Counted from the stretch's first letter, positions 1 to 9,374 are shown. The stretch is 64,000 nt of DNA from Renibacterium sp. (GCA_017419405.1 JAFOLH010000006.1:372001-436000); one strand, 5' to 3'. Made by a program: numbers and translations. The notes: generated by a model from the sequence alone, not told the origin.

Positions 1-1
1 G

Positions 2-619
2 ATGATCATCACGCCGTACTACGCCCGGCCCACGCAGGAAGCGCTCTACCAGTGGTACGCCACGATCGCCCGGGAATTCCCGAGCATGCCGTTCATCATC
101 TACAACGTGCCCTCGCGCACCGCCGTCGACATCGCCCCGGAAACCGTCGGCCGCTTGTTCCGCGATTTCGAGAACATCGTGGGCATCAAAGAAACCACCA
201 AGGACTTCGAGCACTTTTCCCGGGTGCTCCATGTGGCGGGCAAGGATCTGCTGGTCTGGAGCGGGCTGGAGTTGCTCTGCCTGCCGCTCATGGCGCTCGG
301 CGGCGTCGGATTCATCTCCGCACTGGCCAACATCGCGCCCAAAGCCTCCGCGGACATGTACAACGCCTGGATCGCGGGCGATCTGGAGACCGCGCAGCGC
401 ATCCACTACGGCGTGCATCCGCTGGTCGACCTGCTCTTCGCGGAAACCAATCCGGCGCCGGCCAAATGGCTCATGGCGCAGCGCGGTTTGATCTCCTCGG
501 ACTACGTGCGCCCGCCGCTGATCCACCCGACCGAGGGCGGATTGGTGAAGATCAATGCCTTGCTCGAAGCCGGCAAGGACTACCTGACGCCAGTCGACGC
601 TGCTGAGGTGACCGCATGA
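2..619 (+). CDS. DapA-family (dihydrodipicolinate synthase-like) aldolase, 5' end missing
   Basis: C-terminal 205 residues of a class I pyruvate-dependent aldolase/lyase; the start lies left of the window. Residues are numbered from position 2. The YNVPSRT motif (residues 34-40) carries the proton-relay Tyr and GIKETT (61-66) carries the Schiff-base Lys63, so the catalytic core looks intact. The stop codon overlaps the hpaE start as ATGA (616-619), so the two are translationally coupled. True DapA makes a lysine precursor, but coupling to hpaE and hpaD suggests a catabolic aldolase or hydratase-lyase acting on a ring-cleavage product of homoprotocatechuate. That role is inferred; a stray DapA paralogue is the alternative. 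Confidence 0.85.
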   Translation: MIITPYYARPTQEALYQWYATIAREFPSMPFIIYNVPSRTAVDIAPETVGRLFRDFENIVGIKETTKDFEHFSRVLHVAGKDLLVWSGLELLCLPLMALGGVGFISALANIAPKASADMYNAWIAGDLETAQRIHYGVHPLVDLLFAETNPAPAKWLMAQRGLISSDYVRPPLIHPTEGGLVKINALLEAGKDYLTPVDAAEVTA

Positions 620-2127
620 GCCAGCACTACATCCCGGAGAATCTGCCGGCCAAAATCCAGCACCACATCAACGGCGAGTTCGTCGATTCGATCAACGGCG
701 CCACGTTCGAGGTGCTCGACCCGGTGTCCAACACCACGTACACCACCGCTGCAGCCGGGCAGAAGGAAGACATCGACGCCGCAGTCGCCGCAGCGCGTGA
801 AGCATTCGTCAACGGCCCCTGGCCTCGGATGAAAGCCCGGGAACGCGCCCGGGTGTTGAACCGGATCGCCGACGCCGTGGAGGCTCAGGAGGACCGGCTC
901 GCCGAGCTGGAAACCTTCGACACCGGCCTGCCGATCAAGCAGGCCCGTGGTCAGGCGCAGCGCGCGGCGGAGAACTTCCGGTTCTTCGCAGACCTGATCG
1001 TGGCCCAGTTCGACGACGCCATGAAGGTCCCCGGTCTGCAGATCAACTACGTGAACCGCAAACCGATCGGCGTGGCCGGCCTGATCACGCCGTGGAACAC
1101 CCCGTTCATGCTGGAATCCTGGAAACTGGCACCCGCGCTGGCCACCGGCAACTGCGTGGTGCTCAAACCGGCCGAATTCACCCCGCTTTCGGCCTCGCTC
1201 TGGGCGACGATCTTCAAAGACGCCGGCCTGCCCGACGGCGTGTTCAACTTGGTCAACGGCCTCGGCGAAGCAGCCGGCGACGCCTTGGTGAAGCACCCGG
1301 ATGTGCCGCTGATCTCCTTCACCGGCGAGACCACCACCGGGCAGACCATCTTCCGGAACGCCGCCGAGCACCTCAAGGGCCTGTCCATGGAGCTCGGCGG
1401 CAAGTCGCCCGCGGTGATCTTCGAGGATGCGGACCTGGACGCCGCGATCGATTCCACGTTGTTCGGCGTGTTCTCGCTCAACGGCGAGCGCTGCACCGCG
1501 GGATCCCGGATCCTGGTTCACCGCAGCGTGTACGACGAGTTCTGCGAGCGCTATGCGGCCCGGGCCAAGAACATCGTGGTGGGCGATCCGCACGATCCGG
1601 CCACCGAGGTCGGCGCATTGGTGCACCCGGAGCACTACGCCAAGGTGATGTCCTATGTGGAAATCGGCAAGACCGAAGGCCGGCTGTTGGCCGGTGGCGG
1701 GCGGCCGGACGATCTGCCCGCGGGTCAGGAGAACGGCAGCTACGTCTCCCCCACGGTCTTCGCCGACGTCGCACCCAGCGCGCGGATCTTCCAAGAGGAG
1801 ATCTTCGGTCCGGTGGTGGCGATCACGCCTTTCGACACCGATGAAGAGGCGCTCCAGTTGGCGAACGGCGTGAAATACGGCCTGGCCGCGTACATCTGGA
1901 CCCGCGACCTGACCCGGGCCCACAACTTCGCGCAGCGTACCGAAGCCGGCATGGTCTGGCTCAACTCGCACAATGTCCGGGACCTGCGGACCCCGTTCGG
2001 CGGGGTTAAAGCTTCCGGCCTCGGCCACGAGGGCGGCTACCGTTCAATCGATTTCTACACCGACCAGCAAGCCGTGCACATCACGCTCGGCGCCGTGCAC
2101 ACGCCGAAATTTGGAGCCAGCAAATGA
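616..2127 (+). CDS. hpaE: 5-carboxymethyl-2-hydroxymuconate semialdehyde dehydrogenase
   Basis: NAD-dependent aldehyde dehydrogenase of 503 aa, the usual length for HpaE. It oxidises the semialdehyde made by extradiol cleavage of 3,4-dihydroxyphenylacetate to 5-carboxymethyl-2-hydroxymuconate. Visible active-site elements are TPWN (Asn161), the general base in MELGGKSP (Glu259) and the nucleophile in NGERCTAGSR (Cys293). The start overlaps the preceding aldolase stop and the stop overlaps the hpaD start (ATGA at 2124-2127), so three genes are co-translated. Family alone would allow another ALDH such as a betaine aldehyde dehydrogenase; the hpaD and hpaBC context makes HpaE much more likely. 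Cytoplasmic. Confidence 0.93.
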   Translation: MSQHYIPENLPAKIQHHINGEFVDSINGATFEVLDPVSNTTYTTAAAGQKEDIDAAVAAAREAFVNGPWPRMKARERARVLNRIADAVEAQEDRLAELETFDTGLPIKQARGQAQRAAENFRFFADLIVAQFDDAMKVPGLQINYVNRKPIGVAGLITPWNTPFMLESWKLAPALATGNCVVLKPAEFTPLSASLWATIFKDAGLPDGVFNLVNGLGEAAGDALVKHPDVPLISFTGETTTGQTIFRNAAEHLKGLSMELGGKSPAVIFEDADLDAAIDSTLFGVFSLNGERCTAGSRILVHRSVYDEFCERYAARAKNIVVGDPHDPATEVGALVHPEHYAKVMSYVEIGKTEGRLLAGGGRPDDLPAGQENGSYVSPTVFADVAPSARIFQEEIFGPVVAITPFDTDEEALQLANGVKYGLAAYIWTRDLTRAHNFAQRTEAGMVWLNSHNVRDLRTPFGGVKASGLGHEGGYRSIDFYTDQQAVHITLGAVHTPKFGASK

Positions 2128-3206
2128 GCACCCCCGTCGACCGCGCCCAGGAGTTCCAGGCTGAGGCCCCGGACATCGTCCGCTGCGCCTACCTCGACCT
2201 GGTCGTCACCGATCTGGCCGCCTCGAGGGCGTTTTACGTCGATGTGCTGGGCCTGCACGTCACCGAGGAAGACGATGAGGTGATCTACCTCCGTTCCTTC
2301 GAGGAATTCATCCACCACAACCTGGTCCTGCGCAAAGGACCGGTGGCCGCTGCCGCCGCTTTCGCCTACCGGGTGCGCACCCCGGAAGACGTGGACAAGG
2401 CCGAGGCCTGGTACGCCGAGCGCGGCTGCCGCACGGAACGCCGTCGTACCGGCTTCACCAAGGGCATCGGAGACTCGGTCCGGGTGGAAGACCCGCTGGG
2501 CTTCCCGTACGAGTTCTTCTACGACACCGAGCACGTTGAGCGGCTCACCCAGCGCTACGACTTGTACAACGCGGGCGAACTGGTCCGGCTGGATCACTTC
2601 AACCAAGTCACCCCGGACGTGCCGAAAGGCCGGGCCTATCTCGAGGACTTGGGCTTCAAGGTCTCCGAAGACATCAAGGATTCCGACGGCGTCACCTACG
2701 CCGCCTGGATGTACCGCAAGCAGACCGTGCACGATACCGCGTTGACCGGCGGCGACGGACCGCGGCTGCACCATATCGCCTTCTCCACCCACGAGAAGCA
2801 CAACATCATCCAGATCTGCGACAAAATGGGCGCGCTGCGGATCTCCGACCGGATCGAACGCGGTCCCGGGCGGCACGGCGTCTCCAATGCGTTCTACCTC
2901 TACATCCTGGACCCCGACGGGCACCGGGTGGAGATCTACACGCAGGATTACTACACCGGCGACCCGGACAACCCGACGGTCACCTGGGATGTGCACGACA
3001 ACCAGCGCCGGGACTGGTGGGGCAACCCCGTGGTGCCGAGCTGGTACACCGAGGCCTCGCCCGTGCTGGACCTCGATGGCAATCCGCAGCCGATCACGGC
3101 TCGGGAAGACAAGTCGGAGCTGGCCGTGACGGTGGGGGCCGACGGTTTCTCCTACACCCGGGAGCCCGGCGAAGAAAAAGGCTTCAAACTCGGCAAGCAA
3201 CTTTAG
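2124..3206 (+). CDS. hpaD: 3,4-dihydroxyphenylacetate 2,3-dioxygenase (type I extradiol)
   Basis: Vicinal-oxygen-chelate dioxygenase of 360 aa that opens homoprotocatechuate between C2 and C3 with O2. Metal ligands are His158 (LDHFN), His217 (LHHIAF) and Glu270 (HRVEIY); His203 and Tyr260 fit the second-sphere acid/base residues. All five sit exactly three residues later than the published Brevibacterium fuscum positions (155, 214, 267, 200, 257). This family includes the Fe enzyme of B. fuscum and the Mn enzyme MndD of Arthrobacter globiformis, and the metal cannot be read from sequence. It is coupled to hpaE and followed after 39 nt by a transporter gene. Confidence 0.95.
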   Translation: MSTPVDRAQEFQAEAPDIVRCAYLDLVVTDLAASRAFYVDVLGLHVTEEDDEVIYLRSFEEFIHHNLVLRKGPVAAAAAFAYRVRTPEDVDKAEAWYAERGCRTERRRTGFTKGIGDSVRVEDPLGFPYEFFYDTEHVERLTQRYDLYNAGELVRLDHFNQVTPDVPKGRAYLEDLGFKVSEDIKDSDGVTYAAWMYRKQTVHDTALTGGDGPRLHHIAFSTHEKHNIIQICDKMGALRISDRIERGPGRHGVSNAFYLYILDPDGHRVEIYTQDYYTGDPDNPTVTWDVHDNQRRDWWGNPVVPSWYTEASPVLDLDGNPQPITAREDKSELAVTVGADGFSYTREPGEEKGFKLGKQL

Positions 3207-3245
3207 CGAGGGTCCCGGGGACAAAATACGGACGAAGGAGTTCGG

Positions 3246-4571
3246 ATGAGCAATACCGCAATCGCTCGCAAGAAGATGTCCGGCGAAGACCGCAAGGTCC
3301 TTGCCGGGACGCTGGTCGGCACCACCATCGAGTGGTACGACTTCTTCATCTATGCCCAGGCCGCAGGTCTGGTTTTCGCCCAGCTGTACTTCGCCCCGCT
3401 CGGGCCGGCCAACTCGCCGGTGGCCCAGTTGTTCGCCTGGGCCTCGGTGGGCATCTCGTTCCTGTTCCGCCCGCTCGGCGCGATCGTGGCCGGGCATCTG
3501 GGCGATCGGATCGGCCGCAAGGCGATGCTCGTGCTCACCTTGATCATGATGGGCGCGGCCACTGCCCTGATCGGGGTGCTGCCGACCTTCGTGCAGATCG
3601 GGATCTGGGCTCCGCTGCTGTTGACTTTGTTGCGGATTCTGCAGGGCTTCTCCGCGGGCGGCGAGTGGGGCGGTGCCGCATTGATGGCGGTGGAACACGC
3701 ACCGACGGCCCGGCGCGGGCTGTGGGGCGCGTACCCGCAAATCGGGGTTCCGGTGGGTCTGATTCTGGCCTCGTCGGTGATCTTCGTGCTCAATGCGGTC
3801 CTGGGCGCCGAACAGTACCTGGCCTGGGGCTGGCGGATTCCGTTCCTGGTCTCTGTGCTGCTGATCGTGGTGGGCTATGTGATCCGCCGGGCCGTGGCGG
3901 AGAGCCCGGTGTTCAAAGAACTCGCCGAGCGCAAACGCGAATCCTCGGCCCCGCTGGTGCAATTGTTCCGGAAGAACACCAAAGAGGTCATCCTCACTGC
4001 TCTGATCTTCATCGGCAACAATGCGGTGGGCTACCTGCTGATCGCCTTCTTCTCCTCCTACGCCACCAAGACCCTGAAGATGCCCACCGGCACGGTGTTG
4101 CCGATCGTCATGGTCGGTGCGCTCAGCTGGTTGGTGTTCTCGCTCTACGGCGGGGCGCTCTCGGACCGGATCGGCCGGGTGCGCACGTTCCAGATCGGCT
4201 ACCTCGCATTGATCGTCTGGATGCTGCCGATGTTCTTGCTCATCGACAGCACGAATATCTGGTTGTTCCTGATCGCGGTGGTGGTGATGGGCTTCGGCTT
4301 GGGGCTGTCCTACGGGCCGATGTCCGCGCTGTACGCCGAGATGTTCCCGGTGCAGGTGCGCTATTCCGGAGTCTCCATCGGTTACGCCTTGGGCGCGATC
4401 CTCGGCGGTGCCTTCGCTCCGCTGCTCTCGCAATGGCTCCTGGACAACACCAAGTGGTCCGGCAGCATCGCGGTCTACATGATCGTGCTCTGCCTGATTT
4501 CGCTGGTCGGCGTGTCCTTCGTGAAAGAGCCCCGCGGGGTGGGCCTGCGGGTTGCCGACGCGGCGCGATAA
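3246..4571 (+). CDS. MFS transporter, metabolite:H+ symporter (MHS) type
   Basis: 441-aa twelve-helix permease. The N-terminus with GTTIEWYDFFIYA and the later GDRIGRKAML loop are hallmarks of the MHS branch (ShiA, ProP, aromatic-acid and dicarboxylate symporters). AAGGAG at 3235-3240 lies 5 nt before the ATG. As the last gene of the hpaE-hpaD run it probably imports 4-hydroxyphenylacetate or a related aromatic acid with protons. It is not HpaX-like, since HpaX belongs to another MFS family; substrate is inferred from context only. A GC-rich hairpin at 4602-4630 follows and may terminate transcription. Confidence 0.88.
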   Translation: MSNTAIARKKMSGEDRKVLAGTLVGTTIEWYDFFIYAQAAGLVFAQLYFAPLGPANSPVAQLFAWASVGISFLFRPLGAIVAGHLGDRIGRKAMLVLTLIMMGAATALIGVLPTFVQIGIWAPLLLTLLRILQGFSAGGEWGGAALMAVEHAPTARRGLWGAYPQIGVPVGLILASSVIFVLNAVLGAEQYLAWGWRIPFLVSVLLIVVGYVIRRAVAESPVFKELAERKRESSAPLVQLFRKNTKEVILTALIFIGNNAVGYLLIAFFSSYATKTLKMPTGTVLPIVMVGALSWLVFSLYGGALSDRIGRVRTFQIGYLALIVWMLPMFLLIDSTNIWLFLIAVVVMGFGLGLSYGPMSALYAEMFPVQVRYSGVSIGYALGAILGGAFAPLLSQWLLDNTKWSGSIAVYMIVLCLISLVGVSFVKEPRGVGLRVADAAR

Positions 4572-4585
4572 GCCACGCCTCCACG

Positions 4586-4767
4586 CGCGAGTGCACACGT
4601 GGCGCGGGTGTTTTCCAAAAATACCCGCGCTAAGTGTGCGTTCGCCTGGGCCCACGGTCGCAGGGTTCCCTGGCCGAGCTTGCGAGGCGAGGGGGCGACT
4701 GGGGAGGACCCTACGTGGCGAACGGAGTTCGACACGAAAGGGCCGAACGCTCATGTGTGCACTCGCG
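4586..4767. repeat. Intergenic element bounded by 13-bp inverted repeats
   Basis: The 392-nt gap 4572-4963 has no convincing gene. CGCGAGTGCACAC (4586-4598) recurs inverted at 4755-4767. Inside lie a 13-bp hairpin at 4602-4630 and GTGTGCGTTCGC (4634-4645), a 12-mer found again in the palindrome at 9375-9406. This is REP/BIME-like mosaic structure rather than coding sequence; no transposase remnant was seen. The rest of the gap, to 4963, shows only a short palindrome ACTACGTAGT near 4806 and the ribosome binding site of the next gene. Confidence 0.5.
4602..4630 (+). terminator. Hairpin downstream of the hpaE-hpaD-transporter run
   Basis: GCGCGGGTGTTTT pairs with AAAATACCCGCGC (13 bp including one G-T) around a 3-nt loop, 30 nt after the transporter stop. 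The A/T-rich top of the stem and the lack of a U-run after it make it an imperfect terminator. It may belong to the surrounding repeat element. Confidence 0.4.
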
Positions 4768-4963
4768 TTGGCATTGGCAGAGGCGCCGCAGCTAAGCTGC
4801 CGAAACTACGTAGTCGGCTAAAGGATTTGAACTTGCCGAATCTGGAGCAGCCGAGCCGAAGAAGGTAACTTGGCCCGATAAGTTATCCGCGGTTCCGGCC
4901 GAACAGGGCGATGCCGCAAGCAGAACCTGGTCAGCGACCTCGCTGCCGTCCGGAGAGTGGGTC

Positions 4964-5965
4964 ATGACTTCGCGTAGTGATTCGTCGATCGTCACCAGCC
5001 CCGGTGATCCGCGCAGATCCGTCGTCGGCACTCCGGTGATCCAAGATTTCACCCAGTGGCAACATCTGATTACCCAGTCCTTCGTGCCGGTCGCAGTGCG
5101 AACCGAGCACCCGGATCGGTTTTGGGGGCGGCTCCGCTCCAGGGTGCTCAACGACGTCTCCATTGTGGAGGTCACTGCCGCCGGTCAGACGGTCATGCGC
5201 ACTCCGCGCCTGATCTCCGAATCAGACCGGATGTATTTCAAACTGAGCTTGCAGATCTCTGGAACCGGATTGTTGATCCAGAACCGCAGGGAAGCTGTGT
5301 TGTCTCCGGGCGATGCGGCGGTCTATGACACGCATCGGCCCTATTCCTTGGCTTTCGAGGGCGATTTCCGATCCATGGTCCTCATGTTCCCGCATGATCT
5401 GATCAAGCTGCCCGTGCACATGGTTGGTCAGCTCAGCGCGGTGCGATTGGCTGGGAACAGCGGCTTGGGCAGGATGGTCAGCCCGTTTTTGCTGCACCTC
5501 ACGGAAAACCTCGATCAACTTTCCGGAGCCAGCGGTTTGCGGATGGCTTACCACGCTTTGGACCTGGTGACCACGATGTTCGCTGCGGAACTCGATCTAG
5601 TTCCGGAGCGCACGGATAATCCGCGTTGGACATTGTTGAAGCAGGTCCTCGATTTCATCGAAGTGAACCTACGGGATCCAAGGCTCAGCCCCGGGTTCAT
5701 CGCCGTCGGCAATTTCATTTCGACCCGGCATCTACACAACCTCTTCCGTTCCGAAGGCACCACGGTGACGCATTGGATCCGTACCCGGCGGTTGGAATGC
5801 TGCCGCCGGGACTTGCTCGATCCGGCTCTCCGGCAGCACACGGTGTCCGCGATCGCCTTCCGCTGGGGGTTCATCGACGCGGCCCATTTCAGCAGGAGCT
5901 TCCGCGCAGCGTTCGGAGAGTCTCCGAGCAGTTTTCGGAACCATGGCGCAATCAACCGCTTTTGA
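4964..5965 (+). CDS. AraC-family transcriptional regulator, FeaR-like
   Basis: 333-aa regulator with an N-terminal ligand/dimerisation domain (about residues 20-190) of the type found in FeaR and a C-terminal double helix-turn-helix (about 225-325, ending in FRWGFIDAAHFSRSFRAAFG). GGAGAG lies 6 nt before the ATG. FeaR activates aromatic-amine oxidation in E. coli, which would fit the neighbouring 4-hydroxyphenylacetate pathway, but no amine oxidase is in view. The gene is convergent with the APC permease and the ends overlap by 14 nt (5952-5965). Likely targets are the permease and amidohydrolase genes; this is inference. Confidence 0.85.
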   Translation: MTSRSDSSIVTSPGDPRRSVVGTPVIQDFTQWQHLITQSFVPVAVRTEHPDRFWGRLRSRVLNDVSIVEVTAAGQTVMRTPRLISESDRMYFKLSLQISGTGLLIQNRREAVLSPGDAAVYDTHRPYSLAFEGDFRSMVLMFPHDLIKLPVHMVGQLSAVRLAGNSGLGRMVSPFLLHLTENLDQLSGASGLRMAYHALDLVTTMFAAELDLVPERTDNPRWTLLKQVLDFIEVNLRDPRLSPGFIAVGNFISTRHLHNLFRSEGTTVTHWIRTRRLECCRRDLLDPALRQHTVSAIAFRWGFIDAAHFSRSFRAAFGESPSSFRNHGAINRF

Positions 5966-7442
5966 CCGCTACCGCCTCTGCGCTCCGGTCAAGATCCTGG
6001 TTCAACTTGGCGTAGCGTTCTGGGCGGCGAAGCTTGAGCCACCAACTGGCCAAGGCACCGGCGACCGCCAATGCCGGCAGGCTCAGCGGCAGATACCGGG
6101 CCAACGCGTTGTCCGAACCGACGACCAGGTCGAAGTTCCACAACACCAGGAGGACAATGCCGGCCAATCCGACGGCGCCCACTCCCGGGGCCACCAGAGT
6201 ACGCCAAATCCTCCGGTCGCGTTGCCGGCGGAATGCGACCACGACGGCGACGGCAGCCAGCAACTGCAAGGTCAAGATCCCCAACGTGCCGAGTCCAGTC
6301 ATGGAAGCGGTCAGTACCGCAATCGGATCAAGCCCAAGCAGATAGAACACCAAGGCGACCGCTGCCACCAATGAAAGCTGAACCAGGCTGGCCAGCTCGG
6401 GAACCCCTGAATCGCCGCGGGTACGTCCCAATGCCTTGGGCAGAATGCCGACTCTGCCGAAAGCGAAGAAATACCGGGTAGTGGAGTTGTGCAATGCCAG
6501 CAATGCCGCGAACAGTGAAACCACCAGCAAAACCATCATCACTTTCAGCAATGCCTCGCCCAAGTAAGCCTGGGCCAGGCTGAAAACCAGATCCCCGGTC
6601 GACAGACGGGCCAGGGCGGACTCTTGGGCGGACTCCACGCCGATCGCGCTGACAATCGCCCAGGTTGTGACTGCCGCAAAAAGTCCGATAAAGCCGATCG
6701 CAACAAAAGTCGCCCTGGGGATAGTGATGAGCGGTTTTCGGGCCTCCTCGCTGAACAACCCGGTAGCTTCAAAGCCGATGAAGGCATTCGCCGCGAACAG
6801 CAGTCCGACGGCCAATGATCCCGAGAATGCCACCTCAGGGGCGAAAATCTCGAAACTGAACCCGGTGCTGAACAGCACGCGGAGATTGAAAACCATCAAA
6901 ATCGCCACTTCGAGGACCAAGCAAACCCCTAGTATTTTGGCCGAGACATCGATTCCGCGCCGGCTCAAGACGAACACCGCTACGGCAAGGACCAGGCTCC
7001 AGAGAAACCACGAGGTTTCCAGCCCGGTGAAGTCTTGCAGAACACTTGCCGTGAAGAAGCCAGAGGCGCCGAGCGCGCCAGCCACGAAACAGTTGTATCC
7101 CAACAACGCAATGTACCCGGCGATGATCGCGGCCGGCCGGCCGAGGCCGCGCAGCACAAAGGTGTAAAAGCCACCGGCACTGACTACCTGCTTGGACATC
7201 TGTGCGTATCCCACAGCGAAGAGCAGCAAGACCACGGTGACGATCAGAAATGAGATCGGCATGCCGCCGCCATTGCCCAACGCGATCCCCAAGGTTGCCA
7301 CCACGACGATCCCGGTCAGCGGAGCCACTGCGGCAAGTACCAGGAAAACGATGCCGGCCACACCGAGGGAGTTCGGCACGAGCGTAGTCCGAGACGCAGA
7401 AGCGCTCGAAATTCGTTCTGAATCCGGGGAACTTGCCATCAT
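5952..7442 (-). CDS. APC-superfamily amino acid/amine permease
   Basis: About 496-aa polytopic permease with some twelve hydrophobic segments; the first reads SLGVAGIVFLVLAAVAPLTG, the usual APC TM1 opening. An in-frame extension upstream to 7631 is unlikely. Three consecutive ATGs occur at 7445, 7442 and 7439 after GGAGG (7454-7450); the middle one has the best spacing (7 nt). It lies 200 nt downstream of the amidohydrolase gene on the same strand, and its 3' end overlaps the convergent AraC gene. Substrate unknown: an amino acid, polyamine or aromatic amine is plausible. Confidence 0.85.
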   Translation of the reverse strand: MMASSPDSERISSASASRTTLVPNSLGVAGIVFLVLAAVAPLTGIVVVATLGIALGNGGGMPISFLIVTVVLLLFAVGYAQMSKQVVSAGGFYTFVLRGLGRPAAIIAGYIALLGYNCFVAGALGASGFFTASVLQDFTGLETSWFLWSLVLAVAVFVLSRRGIDVSAKILGVCLVLEVAILMVFNLRVLFSTGFSFEIFAPEVAFSGSLAVGLLFAANAFIGFEATGLFSEEARKPLITIPRATFVAIGFIGLFAAVTTWAIVSAIGVESAQESALARLSTGDLVFSLAQAYLGEALLKVMMVLLVVSLFAALLALHNSTTRYFFAFGRVGILPKALGRTRGDSGVPELASLVQLSLVAAVALVFYLLGLDPIAVLTASMTGLGTLGILTLQLLAAVAVVVAFRRQRDRRIWRTLVAPGVGAVGLAGIVLLVLWNFDLVVGSDNALARYLPLSLPALAVAGALASWWLKLRRPERYAKLNQDLDRSAEAVAVKSG

Positions 7443-7642
7443 CATCCATCCTCCAAAGGGCTCGGCGACGGAACATCCAAGACTCGATCCGTCGGTGTAT
7501 CTCATTCTTGGTGGACTGGAGGAGGAATAATTGCCCACGAGCGAAGGATCTTTGACCTGGAGCGCAGTTTCTCTACACCGTTCGGCGCCGGCCGACGTTT
7601 CGAGCTGACGGGACACCATCCTCCGGCCCATTCGACCCGCGC

Positions 7643-9292
7643 TCAGCGACGCTCGAAGACCTGCTCCCCGGCGAACCAGGTCTGCGCCACCTGCAGATCC
7701 GGCAATGCCTCGACCGGCAGTTCGTAGGGACTCGATGCCAGCACCACGAAATCCGCAGACCGGCCAGGCGACAGGGCCCCGGCGACGTCCTCCAGACCAC
7801 AGATCCGGGCGGCGTCGCCGGTGACCGCGGCCAGCGCCTCATGCAGGCTGATCGCTTGTTCCGGCCAGAGTGAACCCGGTGTCCGGCGCTGCGGATCCTG
7901 CCGGGTGACCAGCCCGTAAACCGCCTGGAAGACATTCGGTTCGAACTCCGATTGCCAATCCGATCCGACGCCGAGCAGCGCTCCGGAATCGAGCAGATCC
8001 CGGTTCGGGTGCAGTCTGCTGCCGCGGGGCTCGCCCAGCACCTGGGCGATCACCCCGGTCAGCGGTCCGGGGTACCAAAGCCCCGGCGAGATGTCCGCGG
8101 CCACGCCGAGTTCGGCCAAGCGCGGCAGATCTGCCGGCTCGATGAACTGCCCGTGCGCCAATTGGTAGCGCACGGTGTGCAGTCCGGCCGCCCGGACATC
8201 CGCGACCGCATCGAGGAAGGTCCGGACCGCGGCGTCGCCGGTGCAGTGCACTTTGGCCCCGATGCCCCGCTCGGCAGTGCTGCGCAGCCAGCGCCGGAGC
8301 TCGGCGTCGTCCATGGCCGGTTCGCCCTGCCCGCCGTCCGGGAACACCGGGGATTTCGGATAGGGCTGCAAGAAGCAGGCCGTGCCGGCCGGCGGCACCC
8401 CGTCCAAGAAGATCTTCACGAAGTCCGGCCGATGGTGCGCACTGCGGGTCTGCTCCCGTGCTCCGATGATCCCCTCGCCCAACGGCGATACACCGAACAA
8501 TGGATCATTCGCCAGCATCGAGGTCACCACCCAGGCTTTCAGCCGGCCCTGCCGGTCCAGGCTGGCAAGTGCCTCCATCTGCTGCAGCGAGCTCGCACCG
8601 TCCTGGAAAGCCGTGATCCCATGGCTGTGCAACTGCCCGACGGCGTGCGCACTGAATCGCTCGAGGTCCGCCAGGCCGAACGGCTGGTCCTGCGCGATCG
8701 CCAGATCGGCAAGCACCGCTGCGCGTTCCAACAGCACTCCGGATGGTTCACCGTCTCCGGCATGCAGGATCTTCCCGCCCTCCGGATCCGCGGTGCCGGC
8801 ATCGATGCCCAACCGGTGCAGTGCGGCTGGGCTGACCCAGCGGTTGTGGATGCTGTCGTCCCGGAGCATCACCTTCCGCCCCGGCGCGGCGGCGTCCAGC
8901 CAGCGTCGGGCCTCAGCGGTGTTCAGTCCGGACAGTTCATTGCTGGACCAGCTCCCGCCGACGATCCAGTCCGCCTCGGGCCGCTTGACCGCGAATTCCC
9001 GCACCGCTTCGAGCAGCAGGTCCAATGGCCTGTCCGAAGCCACCCGGACCTCGGACAGTGCGGCCTGGCCGGCCAACGAGTGGTGGTTGTGCACGTCGAC
9101 GAAACCGGGCAGCACGGCTTGCCCGGCCAGATCCAGACGGACCGTCCGATTCCCAACGAACTGTTCTGCGGCCCGGCCCAAGGCCAGCACCTTGCCGGCA
9201 CCGATCGCCATCGTGGTTTCCGGCGGCGAACCGTCGGCGCGCACGTCGATCCGGGCGCTGGTGAGCAACAAGTCCGCAACTGCCTCGGCCAT
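7643..9292 (-). CDS. YtcJ-type metal-dependent amidohydrolase
   Basis: 549-aa TIM-barrel hydrolase of the amidohydrolase-3 family. Metal-site motifs include VDVHNHHSL (His68, His70) and HCTGDAAVRTFLDAV, with an N-terminal beta-sandwich segment (LLLTSARIDV). The family hydrolyses N-substituted amides or formamides among others; the substrate cannot be told. Start at 9292 is chosen because GGAAGG lies 7 nt upstream and the barrel begins right after; the frame stays open to 9388 without similarity. It precedes the APC permease on the same strand, so import followed by hydrolysis of an amide is a reasonable guess. Confidence 0.88.
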   Translation of the reverse strand: MAEAVADLLLTSARIDVRADGSPPETTMAIGAGKVLALGRAAEQFVGNRTVRLDLAGQAVLPGFVDVHNHHSLAGQAALSEVRVASDRPLDLLLEAVREFAVKRPEADWIVGGSWSSNELSGLNTAEARRWLDAAAPGRKVMLRDDSIHNRWVSPAALHRLGIDAGTADPEGGKILHAGDGEPSGVLLERAAVLADLAIAQDQPFGLADLERFSAHAVGQLHSHGITAFQDGASSLQQMEALASLDRQGRLKAWVVTSMLANDPLFGVSPLGEGIIGAREQTRSAHHRPDFVKIFLDGVPPAGTACFLQPYPKSPVFPDGGQGEPAMDDAELRRWLRSTAERGIGAKVHCTGDAAVRTFLDAVADVRAAGLHTVRYQLAHGQFIEPADLPRLAELGVAADISPGLWYPGPLTGVIAQVLGEPRGSRLHPNRDLLDSGALLGVGSDWQSEFEPNVFQAVYGLVTRQDPQRRTPGSLWPEQAISLHEALAAVTGDAARICGLEDVAGALSPGRSADFVVLASSPYELPVEALPDLQVAQTWFAGEQVFERR

Positions 9293-9374
9293 GGTGGATC
9301 CTTCCGTCTCCCCCAGTCCAGCACTCCGGAAGCGCCCAGGCCATGCCCCTGCGGTCAGCGAACCGGGCAAATTC

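Noticed and set aside
2055-4754. An 899-codon open frame on the - strand opposite hpaD and the transporter
   Set aside because: It is antisense to two clearly recognised genes and its Arg/His/Gln-rich product is the usual shadow of high-GC codon bias.
4586-4767. Possible insertion-sequence remnant with terminal inverted repeats
   Set aside because: Only 182 bp, no transposase fragment and no target-site duplication could be seen; a REP-type element fits better.
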